From the NCBI GenBank assembly GCA_026008535.1, contig BRKX01000010.1:3671001-3735000 (forward strand): a DNA stretch of 64,000 nt. Reading direction: 5' to 3'. This stretch comes from Perilla frutescens. Taxonomy: Eukaryota; Streptophyta; Magnoliopsida; Lamiales; Lamiaceae. Below, in pieces: positions 33,832 to 44,582 of the stretch (position 1 is the stretch's first letter; each line of letters starts with the position of its first letter). The notes under the pieces are model-generated. The model was not told where the DNA came from. It made no database searches and was given only the letters and a program-made list of their open reading frames with translations. The translations under genes and the position numbers were made by a program.

Positions 33832-36800
33832 TCATATGCCAACACCAGCAGCAGCTTCTAATTGTTTATATTTCTTGTTATTCTTAATGATTTCAAAAGC
33901 ATCATGTTGAATCTTTTTTCTCAAACCATTTAGAGGTGAAAGCAAAATCCTTGCAGCATATTGGGCTCTCAATTTCCTTCTTCCATCAAGCTGCAATAGA
34001 AAAAAAATGTGTCACATTACCACAAAAAATATTAAAAGTGCATTAAAATTTCAATTACATCATTCCATACCTTAGACAACTCCAAACTCTCATAAGGAGC
34101 ACCAATGAAGTTTTCCATTTGGTGCATGATATAAATTGCACAATCGATGTTTCGTCCAGTTCTGTTCCAATTGAAAGCTGGGAATTCAACACAATATGAC
34201 TCGAAATCTGCACATTTTGGATGATGGATCTGATTCAGGAAAACCCCCATCTGTTCACACTGCACAAGATAAATATTTCAGCAATTTATGCAGTCAAGTA
34301 TCACTAAGCAAAACTAAGAGTACCACTAACTAAAACCAAAGTATCACTATGTGCAAAATAAGGAATCACTAAGATAAACCTAGTGAATGTAAAAGTATCA
34401 CTAAATAAATATAAACTATCACTAAATAAATATAAAGTATCACTAATAACTATCACCACATAATGTAAGTAACATAAAAGTATCACTAAAAAATTATCAA
34501 GTACCACCATTTTAAAAATAAAGTATCACTGTTTATAAAAAAGCCAACAATCACCAAGTATCACTAAGCAAAAATAAAGTATCACTCAGTAACAGATAGA
34601 TTATCACTACATAAGTGTCAAGTATCACCATTTCAGAAAAATGTACAACTAAAGAATTGATACTTACAGCTATCTCAGCAAGCTTGAACATCACATCATC
34701 TCGATCGATCTGGGTAATTTGATTATCCAGATATTGAATTTTTTTCTCAAGAAAGTTTATCACAACAGCAACAAAATGATAAGAATGGCAGATTGGGATA
34801 AAAATCTGCAATTATAAACATAAGAAGTTAGAATTCCAAACTAACTATATTAATTTTTTTAATATGCAAATATATTACCCTATCCGCATTGTACAAATCT
34901 GACAACTGAAATTCAGTTCTTAACACCCAGTAATCCCAAACTTCTCGAATCTTTTCTTCATGCTCCTTGCCTTTAAGAACACCTGCGAGGTATACCTACA
35001 AAAAATAACAAAAATCAGTAATATGCATATGTGACTATAAAAAATAAATGAACACTTATGCATCTACACAAAAGAGTTATAAATCCTTACAGAATGTTGG
35101 GCACTGAAACAGAAGCTTTCATTCATCTTAAAAACCCTTTCTGACTTAATCATCAACAAAGCCCACGCATCAACAATAGTAATATTTATCATCTTTGTAT
35201 CGTTCATCGTTCTGATCGCATCAAAGTTTACAAAAACTTCTCCACGATACTCAAAATCCTATCCATTTTTTCTGTACACATCCAAAAATGTATCATTTAC
35301 AATAACTGAAGCATCACTAATATAATTTTAACAAAAAATTAAAATATCACTTACCGATGACCAACTGCATCAATGAGGCAGTAGTCGACAATATCCTTCT
35401 CCTCCCTCGTCATACCATATAGTAGTTTAGCATAGCTCAATAGAAAATGACACCTGAACGGGAAGCCATCAGGAACAGGCCACGGTTCCCTCCTCTCTGA
35501 AGTACCTTCTCCTCCAGCTTGCTCATCAATATTCTGCTGTAGATTTTCCGTGCACAGACGTCTTGAAGGAGGAGTTTGAATGAGCTCAATGCTTTTATCA
35601 CCTTCCCCACCCAAATTCTGCAGATCTGCATAAATAAAGTACAAGTATTAACATTAAACATATAAAAAAAATTAACACACATATAAAATCATATTTAGTA
35701 CAAAAAATAAAAAATAATACCAGACACTACATCGTCGATAATCTTATTTACATCCTCAGGTGGTGTAGGTGTTAGCAAATCAAACTTTGGGCATTCAAAC
35801 TCTTCTTCTTCTTCAGGCTCCTTCTGTGCACGCTCTGGCTTCAACTCAACCTGGACATCTTCTGAAACTTTCTCCCCCTTCTCAGCCTTCATCTTCCAAA
35901 AGTTGTCCACAACTTCATCAATGTATTTGTGCAGCTTCGAGCTTGAGAAAAACATCGAATCGGGAGATAACGAAGGTGATTCTTCTGTCCCCATGTTAAC
36001 TTGAATCAAATCCTTCATCTTTGCTAGCCTCTCCAGATGAACATGAGTAACCATGTTCAAATCCCTCTTCATCAGCAGCAAAGCTTCCTCCAAAGGCTGA
36101 GAAAAAAATAAAAAATACAAGTCAAGTATCACTAATAAACAGTAATACATCACTAAATAAGATAAAATATAAATCATGAACTTACATCTTTAGCAATCCT
36201 AGAAATCTCTTCATTGTCCTGCTCAGTAGCTGGGAGTTGAAATGTTATAGATCTCCCATCTACAACATATGAGGCAGGCACCTCTTGACTTGGTCCAGCT
36301 CTTGGCTCTAAGCTTGGTTCTTAGTTTCTTCTGAATAGTAATGACTAATTTTTTTTTTTGCACTTCACCAGATCTTTTTGTCCTCTTTGTTCTCTTAGAT
36401 TCATATTTGACTTGATGTTCAGAGGAAGAATCTTCAGCATTGTTATCATCACTCTCATCACATTCATCATCATCATATTCACTGCAATATGAAAAATAAA
36501 TTAAAACTGATGTAAGTATCTCTGACTAACATAAAAGTATCTCTAACTAAAATAAAAGTATTACTAAGAATCTGTCAAGTATCAATATTTCAAACATAAA
36601 GTATCACTAAATAAGAATAAGTATCACAAACTGATGTAAGTATCTCTAACTAAAATAAAAGTATCACTAAAAACCTGTCAAGTATCAATATTTCAAAAAT
36701 ACAGTATCACTAAAGAATGTAAAAGTATCACTAAATAAACATAAAGTATCACTAAATAATAATAAGTATCACAAACTGATGTAAGTATCTCTAACTAAAA

Positions 36801-37297
36801 TAAAAGTATCACTAAAAACCTGTCAAGTATCAATATTTCAAAAATACAGTATCACTAAAGAATGTAAAAGTATCACTAAAGAATGTAAAAGTATTACCAA
36901 ATAAATATAAAGTATCACTAAATAAGAATAAGTATCACAAACTTATGTAAGTATGTCTAACTAACATAAAAGTATCACTAAGAACCTGTCAAGTATAAAA
37001 AATTGTTGACTACATATATATACTACCTGACTACAACATCTTTGTTCTCGGCTTCCTTAACAGATTGTTTAGACCTCTTAGATGTCCTTGGAACATCAAC
37101 ATTTGTTTCTGTATTCTCACTGCAATAGAAATGACAAGATTAAGAACAAGTAACACTACTAACATACATAGTTTGTAACACAAATATATACAAAATCATA
37201 ATATGAAATACCAAAATTCTTACCTTGTACCATCATCTTTCTTCTCCTGAGGTACAGACTTACTAGGTCGCTGCAACCTCTTCTTAATTCGTTCCAT
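33832..37297 (-). pseudogene. Ulp1-like C48 SUMO protease gene carried by the MULE
   Basis: Exons on the minus strand inferred from GT-AG signals are 37297-37224 (ATG, MERIKKRLQRPSK), about 37130-37027, about 36484-36363, about 36300-36186, 36096-35721, 35625-35355, 35271-35091, 34995-34879, 34805-34668, 34259-34071 and 33990-33832 (stop). The N-terminal half is charged and low-complexity. The C-terminal half is a C48 peptidase: His in SYHFVAVVINF, Asp in IQYLDNQ and Cys in RNIDCAIYIMHQME, a DCA where DCG is usual. Such enzymes process SUMO-like proteins. A TAG at 35261-35259 would interrupt the frame if that exon starts at 35271, and the 36363/36300 junction near an A11 run does not join cleanly. 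It is thus probably decayed. It converges on the transposase gene. Confidence 0.78.
34280..37010 (-). repeat. AAGTATCACTA motif array in the Ulp1 gene introns
   Basis: More than 25 copies of AGTATCACTA or one-base variants (AGTACCACTA, AGTATCTCTA) are scattered every 20-40 bp through the introns at 34260-34667, 36105-36180 and 36490-37010, but not in the exons. On the gene's own strand the motif reads TAGTGATACTT, the same as in the transposase-side introns. A ~125-bp higher unit repeats at about 36610-36900. Confidence 0.9.
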
Positions 37298-38448
37298 CAC
37301 CAAAAAATCCAACTACAAAGCATAAAATAAAAACATCATATAAGAGTCAATAATAGCACTATCATACCAAAGTCAATAATAGCACTATTGAAATCAAAGT
37401 TCATCAAGGCTTAAACAACAAGCACTGAATTATAGAAATTTAGAATAAAACAACATTGGGTCGTCAAAGTTCTCTTCACAACACAAATAATTCCACACGA
37501 CACATGAAGAAAGCTCAACACCACGAACTGTACCAGTATGTAAGCAGACAAGCATCAATAACAATCAAATGACCATAAATCTCAAACAACAGTGCCAACA
37601 CCAACACAGGGCACATGACTCATTTACTGTAAAATCTGTCTTGTTTCTCCACCCAAATGCAATCTGAAAAGACTGCACCTAATTATATCCAAGTTGGAAT
37701 ATCCCCGATTTTTTCTTATATAAGAATAACGAACAACCCAAAACAGATAACACAAAGGCACAACAACCACAACACTGTAACAAATTAAAACAAGCGTGTC
37801 CAGAATTTCAATGACTACAATACAAAATCAACACAAAGAGAAACACTTAAAGATTTACATATAGTAGTAGCAATAGCACACATCAAAGAGAAACAGAGAA
37901 AAAACTCAAAATCTTCTTCAATCCTTCAAGAAAGCAGCCATTGATAAAGCCCTAAAACGCCTAATCTGAACAACTAAAATAATGTATTACAAATTACTAA
38001 AATCAAATCCGTAAATTACAAGTCTGAACTCACAACATATCTCTACCCATTAATTAAACTTCAACGAACTTCTAATTGAAGGAAAAAAAAATCAAATCCC
38101 TAAAAGTACAAAAACCCTAAATAAACTTACAGAATGGACTCGAAGTCGGCGCTGGAGATGTTGAACTCGTAGAGCTGATTTAGGTTGTGACTGGAACAGA
38201 GGTAATCGAAAATTTGCTGACGTTAATGGTGCTCGAAAAATTTCACCAATAGTTGCCTGGAATGGTGCCGAAGAGCAAGGATGGTGACGGTTGTGAACAG
38301 TGCGGTTGTGACTAATATGAAGGAGTGCGGTTACGCGGGGACAATCACCGGCAGTTGGTGAGGAGGAGAGAATCGCGGGAGAGAGAGATGCGGCGAGCAG
38401 AGAATCACGGGAGAGGGGTGAATCCGCGGGTTGAAGCCGAGAGAATCC
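37298..38448 (-). other. 5' flank/leader of the MULE-borne Ulp1 gene
   Basis: No open protein frame is recognised. The part near the inverted repeat (38140-38440) is GC-richer with Gly/Pro-like codon text on the minus strand, mirroring the GC-rich leader of the transposase gene at the other end (21000-21150). It probably holds promoter and non-coding leader. Confidence 0.45.
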
Positions 38449-38551
38449 GTTTTTTTTAATATATATGTCGGGTCGGGTCGGGGCCGGGTCGGGTCAGGGA
38501 GATTCGTCTAACGTAAGAGACCCGTTAGACAATCTCATACAAGTTTTTATC
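38449..38551 (-). repeat. MULE right terminal inverted repeat
   Basis: It is the reverse complement counterpart of 20859-20963, with the same order of CGTCTAACG, CAGGGAGAT and GGGTCGGGTCGGG blocks and an AT tract on the inner side. Confidence 0.88.
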
Positions 38552-38608
38552 ATATATATATATTTCTTTTTAAATGTGCAACACATGCACAAATTGTGAA
38601 AATTAACA

Positions 38609-38610
<2 letters not shown>

Positions 38611-38697
<87 letters not shown>

Positions 38698-38698
38698 T
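38611..38698. repeat. (AAT)n microsatellite, about 29 units
   Basis: An uninterrupted run lies 60 bp outside the MULE right end. Its reverse translation as a tyrosine run is an artefact. Confidence 0.97.
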
Positions 38699-38884
38699 AT
38701 GTACATCATTAGAGAATCTAAATAATTAAATAGAAATAACAAAAAAATAACAAATGATTATATATATTGGTATGCAGCTCAAATTTTAAATTTTTAAGTA
38801 TGATCGTAGTAAAAGGGAAAAGAAAAGGAAATATTTTTTCTTCTTCTAAGAAATTAAGGGGGGACAAAAGATGAATGTCTGGGT

Positions 38885-38995
38885 AGGGATGACCTAGTTG
38901 TGGAGTGATGTTGTTTGGAGATCAAAAATCACAAATTCGAATCTCTTCAATATCACCAGGTCGGATGTGTCAATAAAAATAAAATAAAAAATGAT
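38885..38995 (+). mobile_element. tRNA-derived SINE-like sequence
   Basis: A box-A-like GATGACCTAGTTGTGG at about 38888 is followed about 45 bp later by a box-B-like AAATTCGAATC (38934-38944), then an A-rich AATAAAAATAAAATAAAAAA tail. The spacing and order match a pol III promoter of plant SINEs. Ends and target duplication were not resolved. Confidence 0.5.
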
Positions 38996-39263
38996 AGATT
39001 ATACTTTTTCTAAATGTAATCTAATTTTAGTATTTCATACATATTTGTGGATAAAAATATCTACACTACAATTCTTCAAAAAAAAAAAAAAAAAAAATAT
39101 ACCGTACCAATCAAGATTATACATAGTGTAACCGTTTATAAATTAAAGAAAAGTAATATGGACCTAATTGAAAATTTAAAGATTACGATTTAAAGAAGCT
39201 CGAGAATAAATAAATTTAATACACATACACACATATTTATATATACATGTGTGTATTGATGTA

Positions 39264-39728
39264 AACCTTCCGTCCCGATTATATAGTCCACATTTCTATT
39301 TTGAGGTGTCCCGATTATATAGTCTCATTACTATAAGTAATGTTATTTTTAATAGGAATTTACAATTATACCCTTATGAGGTTTTGGAAATTAAAAAAAT
39401 TAAAAATTTAAGTTTGTGAAAATTATAAATCTTAAATGTTATTTTTTCAAAAAATGAGAAACATTAATTAAAATTGACCAACTTAATTAATTTGCATGTA
39501 CTTGAATTTGATCAATTCTATTGATATTTATTGTATTTGCATTTCATTAATTGTATATTTTCTTTGTTTCAAAAAATTAATACATTAAAGTTGTGCTAAA
39601 ATTTAAATTTTATTAATTTTCATTAAATAAGGTTAAAGTTGAAAGTTTAGCTTTTGTTTTTTATTTTCATAAATATTTTTAATCTACGCGCGAGTAGAAA
39701 ATGGATTATATAATCAGGACGGAGAGAG
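39264..39728. mobile_element. Stowaway-type MITE, 465 bp
   Basis: The left end ACCTTCCGTCCCGATTATAT and the right end in reverse complement, CTCTCTCCGTCCTGATTATA, are Stowaway-type (Tc1/Mariner) inverted repeats, with TA on both sides (39262-39263 and 39729-39730). The interior is AT-rich and non-coding. Confidence 0.85.
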
Positions 39729-40956
39729 TAATAAACTATATTTCCTTTCTTCTCTGCCGAGTGGCCAACCGCCGCTATATTCACCACCGATTCCTCCAAA
39801 TTTCATGTTGGATGAATCAATTGATTTTACACCCTAAGGAAAAACAGGTAGGGAAAAAATAAAAATAAAAACAAAAATAAAAACAAAAAATCTGAGGCAA
39901 CAACAGTCACATGACTTAATTATAATCATGACAAACGACCACTACAACACAAGCATATTTTCATTTTGATTTTCTGCAGCGAAATATTTTTAAATATATT
40001 TTGCATTCATTAATTTATGTATAAATTATTCCTACAATTTTGCTTTAATATGTACATAGATAGATAGATTCAATATTTTGACTCGATAGCACTCCTGCTT
40101 CATTTCTTTTAAAAAAATTTACATATTATTACATATAGCTTGTAGGACACTAATTTAACAAGCCAAGCGTGGATCATGATCATTTCATTAAGATCTCGGA
40201 TTATAATCCTTTAATTTTTAGAAAATAATAAAATTTTGGAATGAAGATTCAAAAAAGTAAGAAACTTATAAATTAATAAAATAAAATAAAATAAAATTGG
40301 GCTTATCCACAAATATATCTGCTTGCGGGACCTGAAATAATATTTCATTATCATTTCCGAATGCAGGTCATTTTCTATGATGCAATAACATCCTTACTTG
40401 AAGGGGGGATTATGGCCCTAAATTATTTATTTTCACTGCATATGAAAATGAACTAACATCAGTTGATGAATTTTGAATTGAATGCGCCCCACGACTACTG
40501 TGTTATAAACATCAAAATAAATAAATCTGTTACGCCATCTTAGTATTTGGACATCTCAAGAATTATCAATTAATATTCTTTTACACACACACATATAATT
40601 ATATAGTTATAATTAATGCGATTCAATCACTTAGCATAATTCAATGCATCAACACTGTACGTACGTAGATGATTAATTTTACTGTAAATATTAGTTCTGT
40701 GCACATGAAATAAAAAAAGAAATTAATTATAACGTTGCAAAGTTGAAATGATCATAATACTATTCGAATAGATTGATTTTGAAGCAACATATATAGGGGG
40801 GGCTGAAATGATAGAGTCAATCATGTCAGAGATATATATATCTCGTTTCTCTCTCTATCCCTTTTTCTCTTTCTTTAATTTTGAGATGAAAGGATCTGGT
40901 TTTTGGTGGGGGTGATCGTATTAATTATTTAGTTTGTTTTTATAATTGTGTGCATC

Positions 40957-41007
<51 letters not shown>

Positions 41008-41156
41008 GCATAAATTTGTTGGAAGGTGGTGGGATCTAAAACTATAACTTAAATTTCATATGATTTGATTTTGCATCTCGGCTACAAGACTATTTATACA
41101 AGTCTATATATGGAGCCGTACGTTAGAGTTCATGACTACATTAAATAAATACATGT
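39729..41156. other. AT-rich intergenic DNA
   Basis: No gene is seen. It includes a TA microsatellite at about 40959-41003 and short AT repeats. Confidence 0.6.
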
Positions 41157-41302
41157 ATGAAATAACTAGCTATAGTGTAGCTAGATACATTCATATATAC
41201 TTCTAATAATAATACATGCATATGTAATAAATAAATAGATATATAGATAAAGTTCACCCATCAGGTTAATTAATATATATTTTATTTAAATTAAAAACAA
41301 GT

Positions 41303-42730
41303 TCAAAGAGGCCAATTAGCTGCAGTTTGGAACTGGGAAATTCCTCCATAGCCATCTCCGACAAGCTTTTCCATCACTTCTGCAGTTTCATACCCAGTTG
41401 TTCCCTATAATAAAAAAAATGAAAAAAAAACCTATATATTTTAATTTTAGGACAAGATGTTATCAAAGTCAAATGCGACATTATTGAATGAAATATAAAG
41501 AAAGGAATTGGGGCGTGGATGAAAATATAACTGTCTGCATTAAAATGGAATCAATAAATTCGATCATATATAATCTAAATAAAATGTGACATAGCATTAA
41601 AAATAGTATATATATATACACATATAAATATATAAAGAGAAAATATATATGATGGTTGAGATTAATATTAAACCTGTAGTGCTTCCATGGCTTCAGCTTC
41701 AGAAGAGTTGAAATCGTAGACCAAACTTGCTGCAGACAGCTTCATGGACAGAAACTAAAAACAACAAAGAAAATTCAATTAAACGAAATAAATATATAAA
41801 TAAATATTGGACTATAATAATACAATTTATTATAGTTAATTAATTGATCATGATATCTTACATCAATCTGGTTTTGCAACGACTGTACATAGTTGATTAT
41901 CACATCCAACATAACAGCCATCCCCATTGTCTGTGGTGAGGAAAATTAATATTCAATTATTTCAACGATATAATTACCAAGCTAGAAAAATTAGATAATC
42001 ATAGAACGTATATATGTATATATTCGAATTGATAAATTTTGAAAATCAATATTACCTTATAACACCCCGGAACCAAATCTTGCAAGCATTTCAGCTTGTC
42101 ATTTATTCTCTCTCTTCTTAACTATTTCAAGAAAAAAAAAATCGATATTTTCAAATTGAATCACTTGATATATATATATACACACACATATATAATTAAT
42201 TTCTTTTAAAAAAATAGTAACATACCCTTTCAGCCAAACTATGGCTATCGGTGGCTTGCCCTCTCTTCGCCCTAACATGAATAACCTCTTTAGGTTTCTG
42301 ATCACTTTCTCTTTCATCAACTCTCTTTCTCTTCTTCTATCATGAAATGAAGTAATGAAAGCATGCACAAATTATGTAACAACTAAATCTTAGTTAATCT
42401 AAAGACAAATTAAAGCTTTTATTTTCATACCTGTTCTTGATGCCTTTTGTTAACCTTGTGAGGTCCAGAAGCAGAAGGAGATGATTTCATCACCATGATC
42501 TCAGGTTCCGACACCGTGCTGCATCCATGGCCCGATGGAAAGAAATGAGCCATCAAATTCGGGTCTAACACGGGCATATTAGGCCCGGTCGATCTCAGAA
42601 TTTGATCATCATAACACAATTGATGATGATGATGATGATGATCAAAAAATTGATCGTTGGATAGAGAAGTGATGCTATGAAAATTTGAGATATAGCCTTC
42701 GAATGAAGCCATGTTGTTTGATGAATTCAT
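41303..42730 (-). CDS. bHLH transcription factor, BEE1/BEE3-like (copy A), 6 exons, 242 aa
   Basis: Exons (minus) 42730-42431, 42336-42226, 42121-42056, 41930-41862, 41754-41674 and 41404-41303 all begin and end in phase 0 with GT-AG introns and total 729 bp. The start MNSSNNMASFEGY was chosen at the first ATG after a TATA-like stretch (about 42760-42770). A His run (HHHHHH) lies near residue 32. A Lys/Arg-rich segment leads into RAKRGQATDSHSLAER and the bHLH domain (RRERINDKLKCLQDLVPGCY, then MGMAVMLDVIINYVQSLQNQ), which spans exons 2-4. The GQATDSHSLAER and GMA-MLD-IINYVQSLQNQ wording is typical of the brassinosteroid-responsive BEE group; these nuclear proteins affect growth responses. A Val replaces the Glu usual after MLD. 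No break is seen, and I consider it functional. Confidence 0.9.
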
Positions 42731-43287
42731 TTTCAAGAAAGAAGTTCAGAGTTTGAATTATATATATAGAGGCTGATTTAATTATAATGTGGTAGGCTTT
42801 AGATTGAGGTGAGTATATATATAAGTTTTTGGTGCTAATGAAATGTAACTTTCACCTTTTTTTGAATAAAGATTCTAGCTTTTGGCCCATCTAAACTATT
42901 AATTGGGTGTAAATGATAGAATTTATTTTGTTGTTTATCCATTTTTCATCGAATAAAATCTATAAATTTTTTTGTGGATGTGATTTATTGGCTGGACCAT
43001 AATAAATTTCATTAATGTAGTAAGTGGGACCATTAATTGCTTTTTTGTTTGATTAAGTAAGACTGTATACAAAGTCTTGTGTTGATTCTTGATAATTGTA
43101 CCTTCATTTTCAGGAAATATGGGAGAGAATTTGTGTATGGGCAGTTCTTCATATATATAGCTATATATATATATATATAGCTATAGATATATGGAGTATA
43201 TGAATCATATGATTGAGCACAATATGTATATATGTGGTTGTGGCTATGGCTAGCTATTGGCATTATATGATAGCTAATATTATTTTG

Positions 43288-43324
<37 letters not shown>

Positions 43325-43829
43325 CACATAATTAACTATAGAGAATAATGAATTAAATACCGCATTTTTCGTAGAAATAAAATACATTAGTTTAGTTTTT
43401 TTTTATTAAAAAAGTGCGAGGTATCAGGAAAGATTGTGAGAGTATGAGGTCTTAGGCGAGGTTTCCAAACACCAAAATCACTGAAAAAATAAAGAGTTTT
43501 AATTTTTTTGTGGGCCCGAGAAGATCGTCTGATCAGTTAGCTCGAGACGACTCATGGCTATGTGAATATGGTGGATAATATTGATGGAGAAATGGATGGG
43601 GAAAAATAGTTAATTAGTTCATTATTAGTATATATATGATTGCATGCAAATTAAATGTATATATAAAGAGATTAGGTTAACTATCTTATCAAGACACCAC
43701 CAAATGATTTTATGTCAAAAAAAGGATATTTCAAATGATCCTGTTTAATTAAAACTATGGAATGTTTGGATATTGTTGGTTAATTAAAAAAGAAACTTGA
43801 AAAATAAATAATTAAAAGTATATTATATT
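42731..43829 (-). promoter_or_regulatory. upstream region of bHLH copy A, conserved in copy B
   Basis: TATA-like sequence lies at 42762-42772 and 42816-42826 (plus coordinates). Blocks such as GGTGCTAATGAAATGTAACT and TTCACCTTTTTT (42830-42865) are identical in copy B (59482-59515). A TA-rich run at about 43288-43321 is expanded in A and absent in B. It may contain the promoter; exact sites are not supported. Confidence 0.45.
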
Positions 43830-43964
43830 AAGAAAGCTAAAAATTAGAGAAAGCTTTTGCCAAACTATAAATCATATATATTCGACCAAATAATATGAAA
43901 ATAGAGGTACAAACTACAAACTTACACCACCGCACCCTACTACTCAGATACCCATGCATTAATG

Positions 43965-43968
<4 letters not shown>

Positions 43969-44021
<53 letters not shown>
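43969..44021. repeat. (CT)n(CA)n compound microsatellite
   Basis: About 16 CT units are followed directly by about 11 CA units. Confidence 0.95.
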
Positions 44022-44267
44022 ACTTTCTTAATTCCCATGCACACCTTTTATTAATTTCATTTTCTTGCGTAAACCAGCTAGCATGGTATGGTTCAAAATT
44101 CTTTCTATGCCTAAAATTAGATGCATGAGATTATGAACTCAACTTTACCCAAAGAAATCAACGGTCACATTCATATCCCTATATATTTTCCTAAACCTAG
44201 GAAATACAAGTATGATTTATAATCTAATCATTTCTAACAAACCTCCATCAAAGATTGACGATGATAG

Positions 44268-44521
44268 TGTCAACAAGGAAAGTCAAAGATTGGTTCCACA
44301 AATCCAGGAGAGAATATCACAGGAGATTAGGACTCGATTTAAACAGATTTGTTTCCTAACAGTCATAGGACTCTTGTGTTATATATTTCCTAATGTACTC
44401 TGTAAACAACAACAAGAAAGCAATATAGCAGAAATATTTCACAGCCTCAAACCATCGATTCTTCTCTTCCAATTACAATCTATTTCTTAACCTTTCATTA
44501 TGACTAAATTTATTTCTAATA
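44268..44521 (+). repeat. copia 5' LTR
   Basis: It is 254 bp, starts TGTCAACAAGG and ends TTTCTAATA (not the usual CA end), and contains TTATATATTTCC as a possible TATA region. It is 98.8% identical to the 3' LTR. Confidence 0.95.
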
Positions 44522-44533
44522 TGGTATCAGAGC
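44522..44533 (+). promoter_or_regulatory. copia primer-binding site
   Basis: TGGTATCAGAGC directly follows the 5' LTR and is complementary to the 3' end of initiator methionine tRNA, the usual primer of plant copia elements. Confidence 0.93.
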
Positions 44534-44582
44534 AGTGATCGATCCTAACGGATCATCATTGTCTCTGCTTCATCATATACCA

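Larger units (their letters stand above)
20859..38551. mobile_element. Mutator-like element (MULE) with transposase and Ulp1 genes, 17.7 kb including a nested CACTA
   Basis: Terminal inverted repeats of about 100 bp lie at 20859 and 38551: both read ACTTGT(G/A)TGAGA, GTCTAACGGGTC, then TTACGTTAGACG, ATCTCCCTGA and CCGACCCG in from each end. Taking the ends seven bases outside ACTTGT gives identical 9-bp flanks (ATATATATA at 20850-20858 and 38552-38560), the size expected for Mutator, although the flank is low-complexity. Inside are a FAR1-type MULE transposase (+) and a convergent Ulp1-like protease gene (-). Removing the 8.27-kb CACTA insertion leaves about 9.4 kb. Ulp1 capture by plant MULEs is known (KAONASHI-type elements); kinship to those is an inference. 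Confidence 0.85.
41157..43829 (-). repeat. segmental duplication, copy A (bHLH gene plus flanks)
   Basis: Homology to 57836-60410 starts at TGAAATAACTAGCTATAG and runs through all exons, introns and about 1.1 kb upstream to the shared phrase near GTTTGGATATTGTTGGTTAA and ATTAAAAG. Copies differ by point changes and by microsatellite and small indels. Confidence 0.9.

Noticed and set aside
38494..38742. Minus-strand open frame with a long tyrosine run
   Set aside because: It is just the (AAT)n microsatellite read in one frame.
42099..42368. Minus-strand open frame overlapping bHLH exons 2 and 3 (and the similar one at 58810-59034 in copy B)
   Set aside because: It reads through an intron in a frame different from the bHLH domain; the spliced model with six in-phase exons explains the sequence better.
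43837..44128. Open frames with Val-Cys/Glu-Arg or Ser-Leu/His-Thr runs
   Set aside because: These are translations of the (CT)n(CA)n microsatellite, with no start context or domain.
44212..44490. 92-codon open frame before the copia gene
   Set aside because: It lies across the 5' LTR start and is an accidental frame in LTR sequence.
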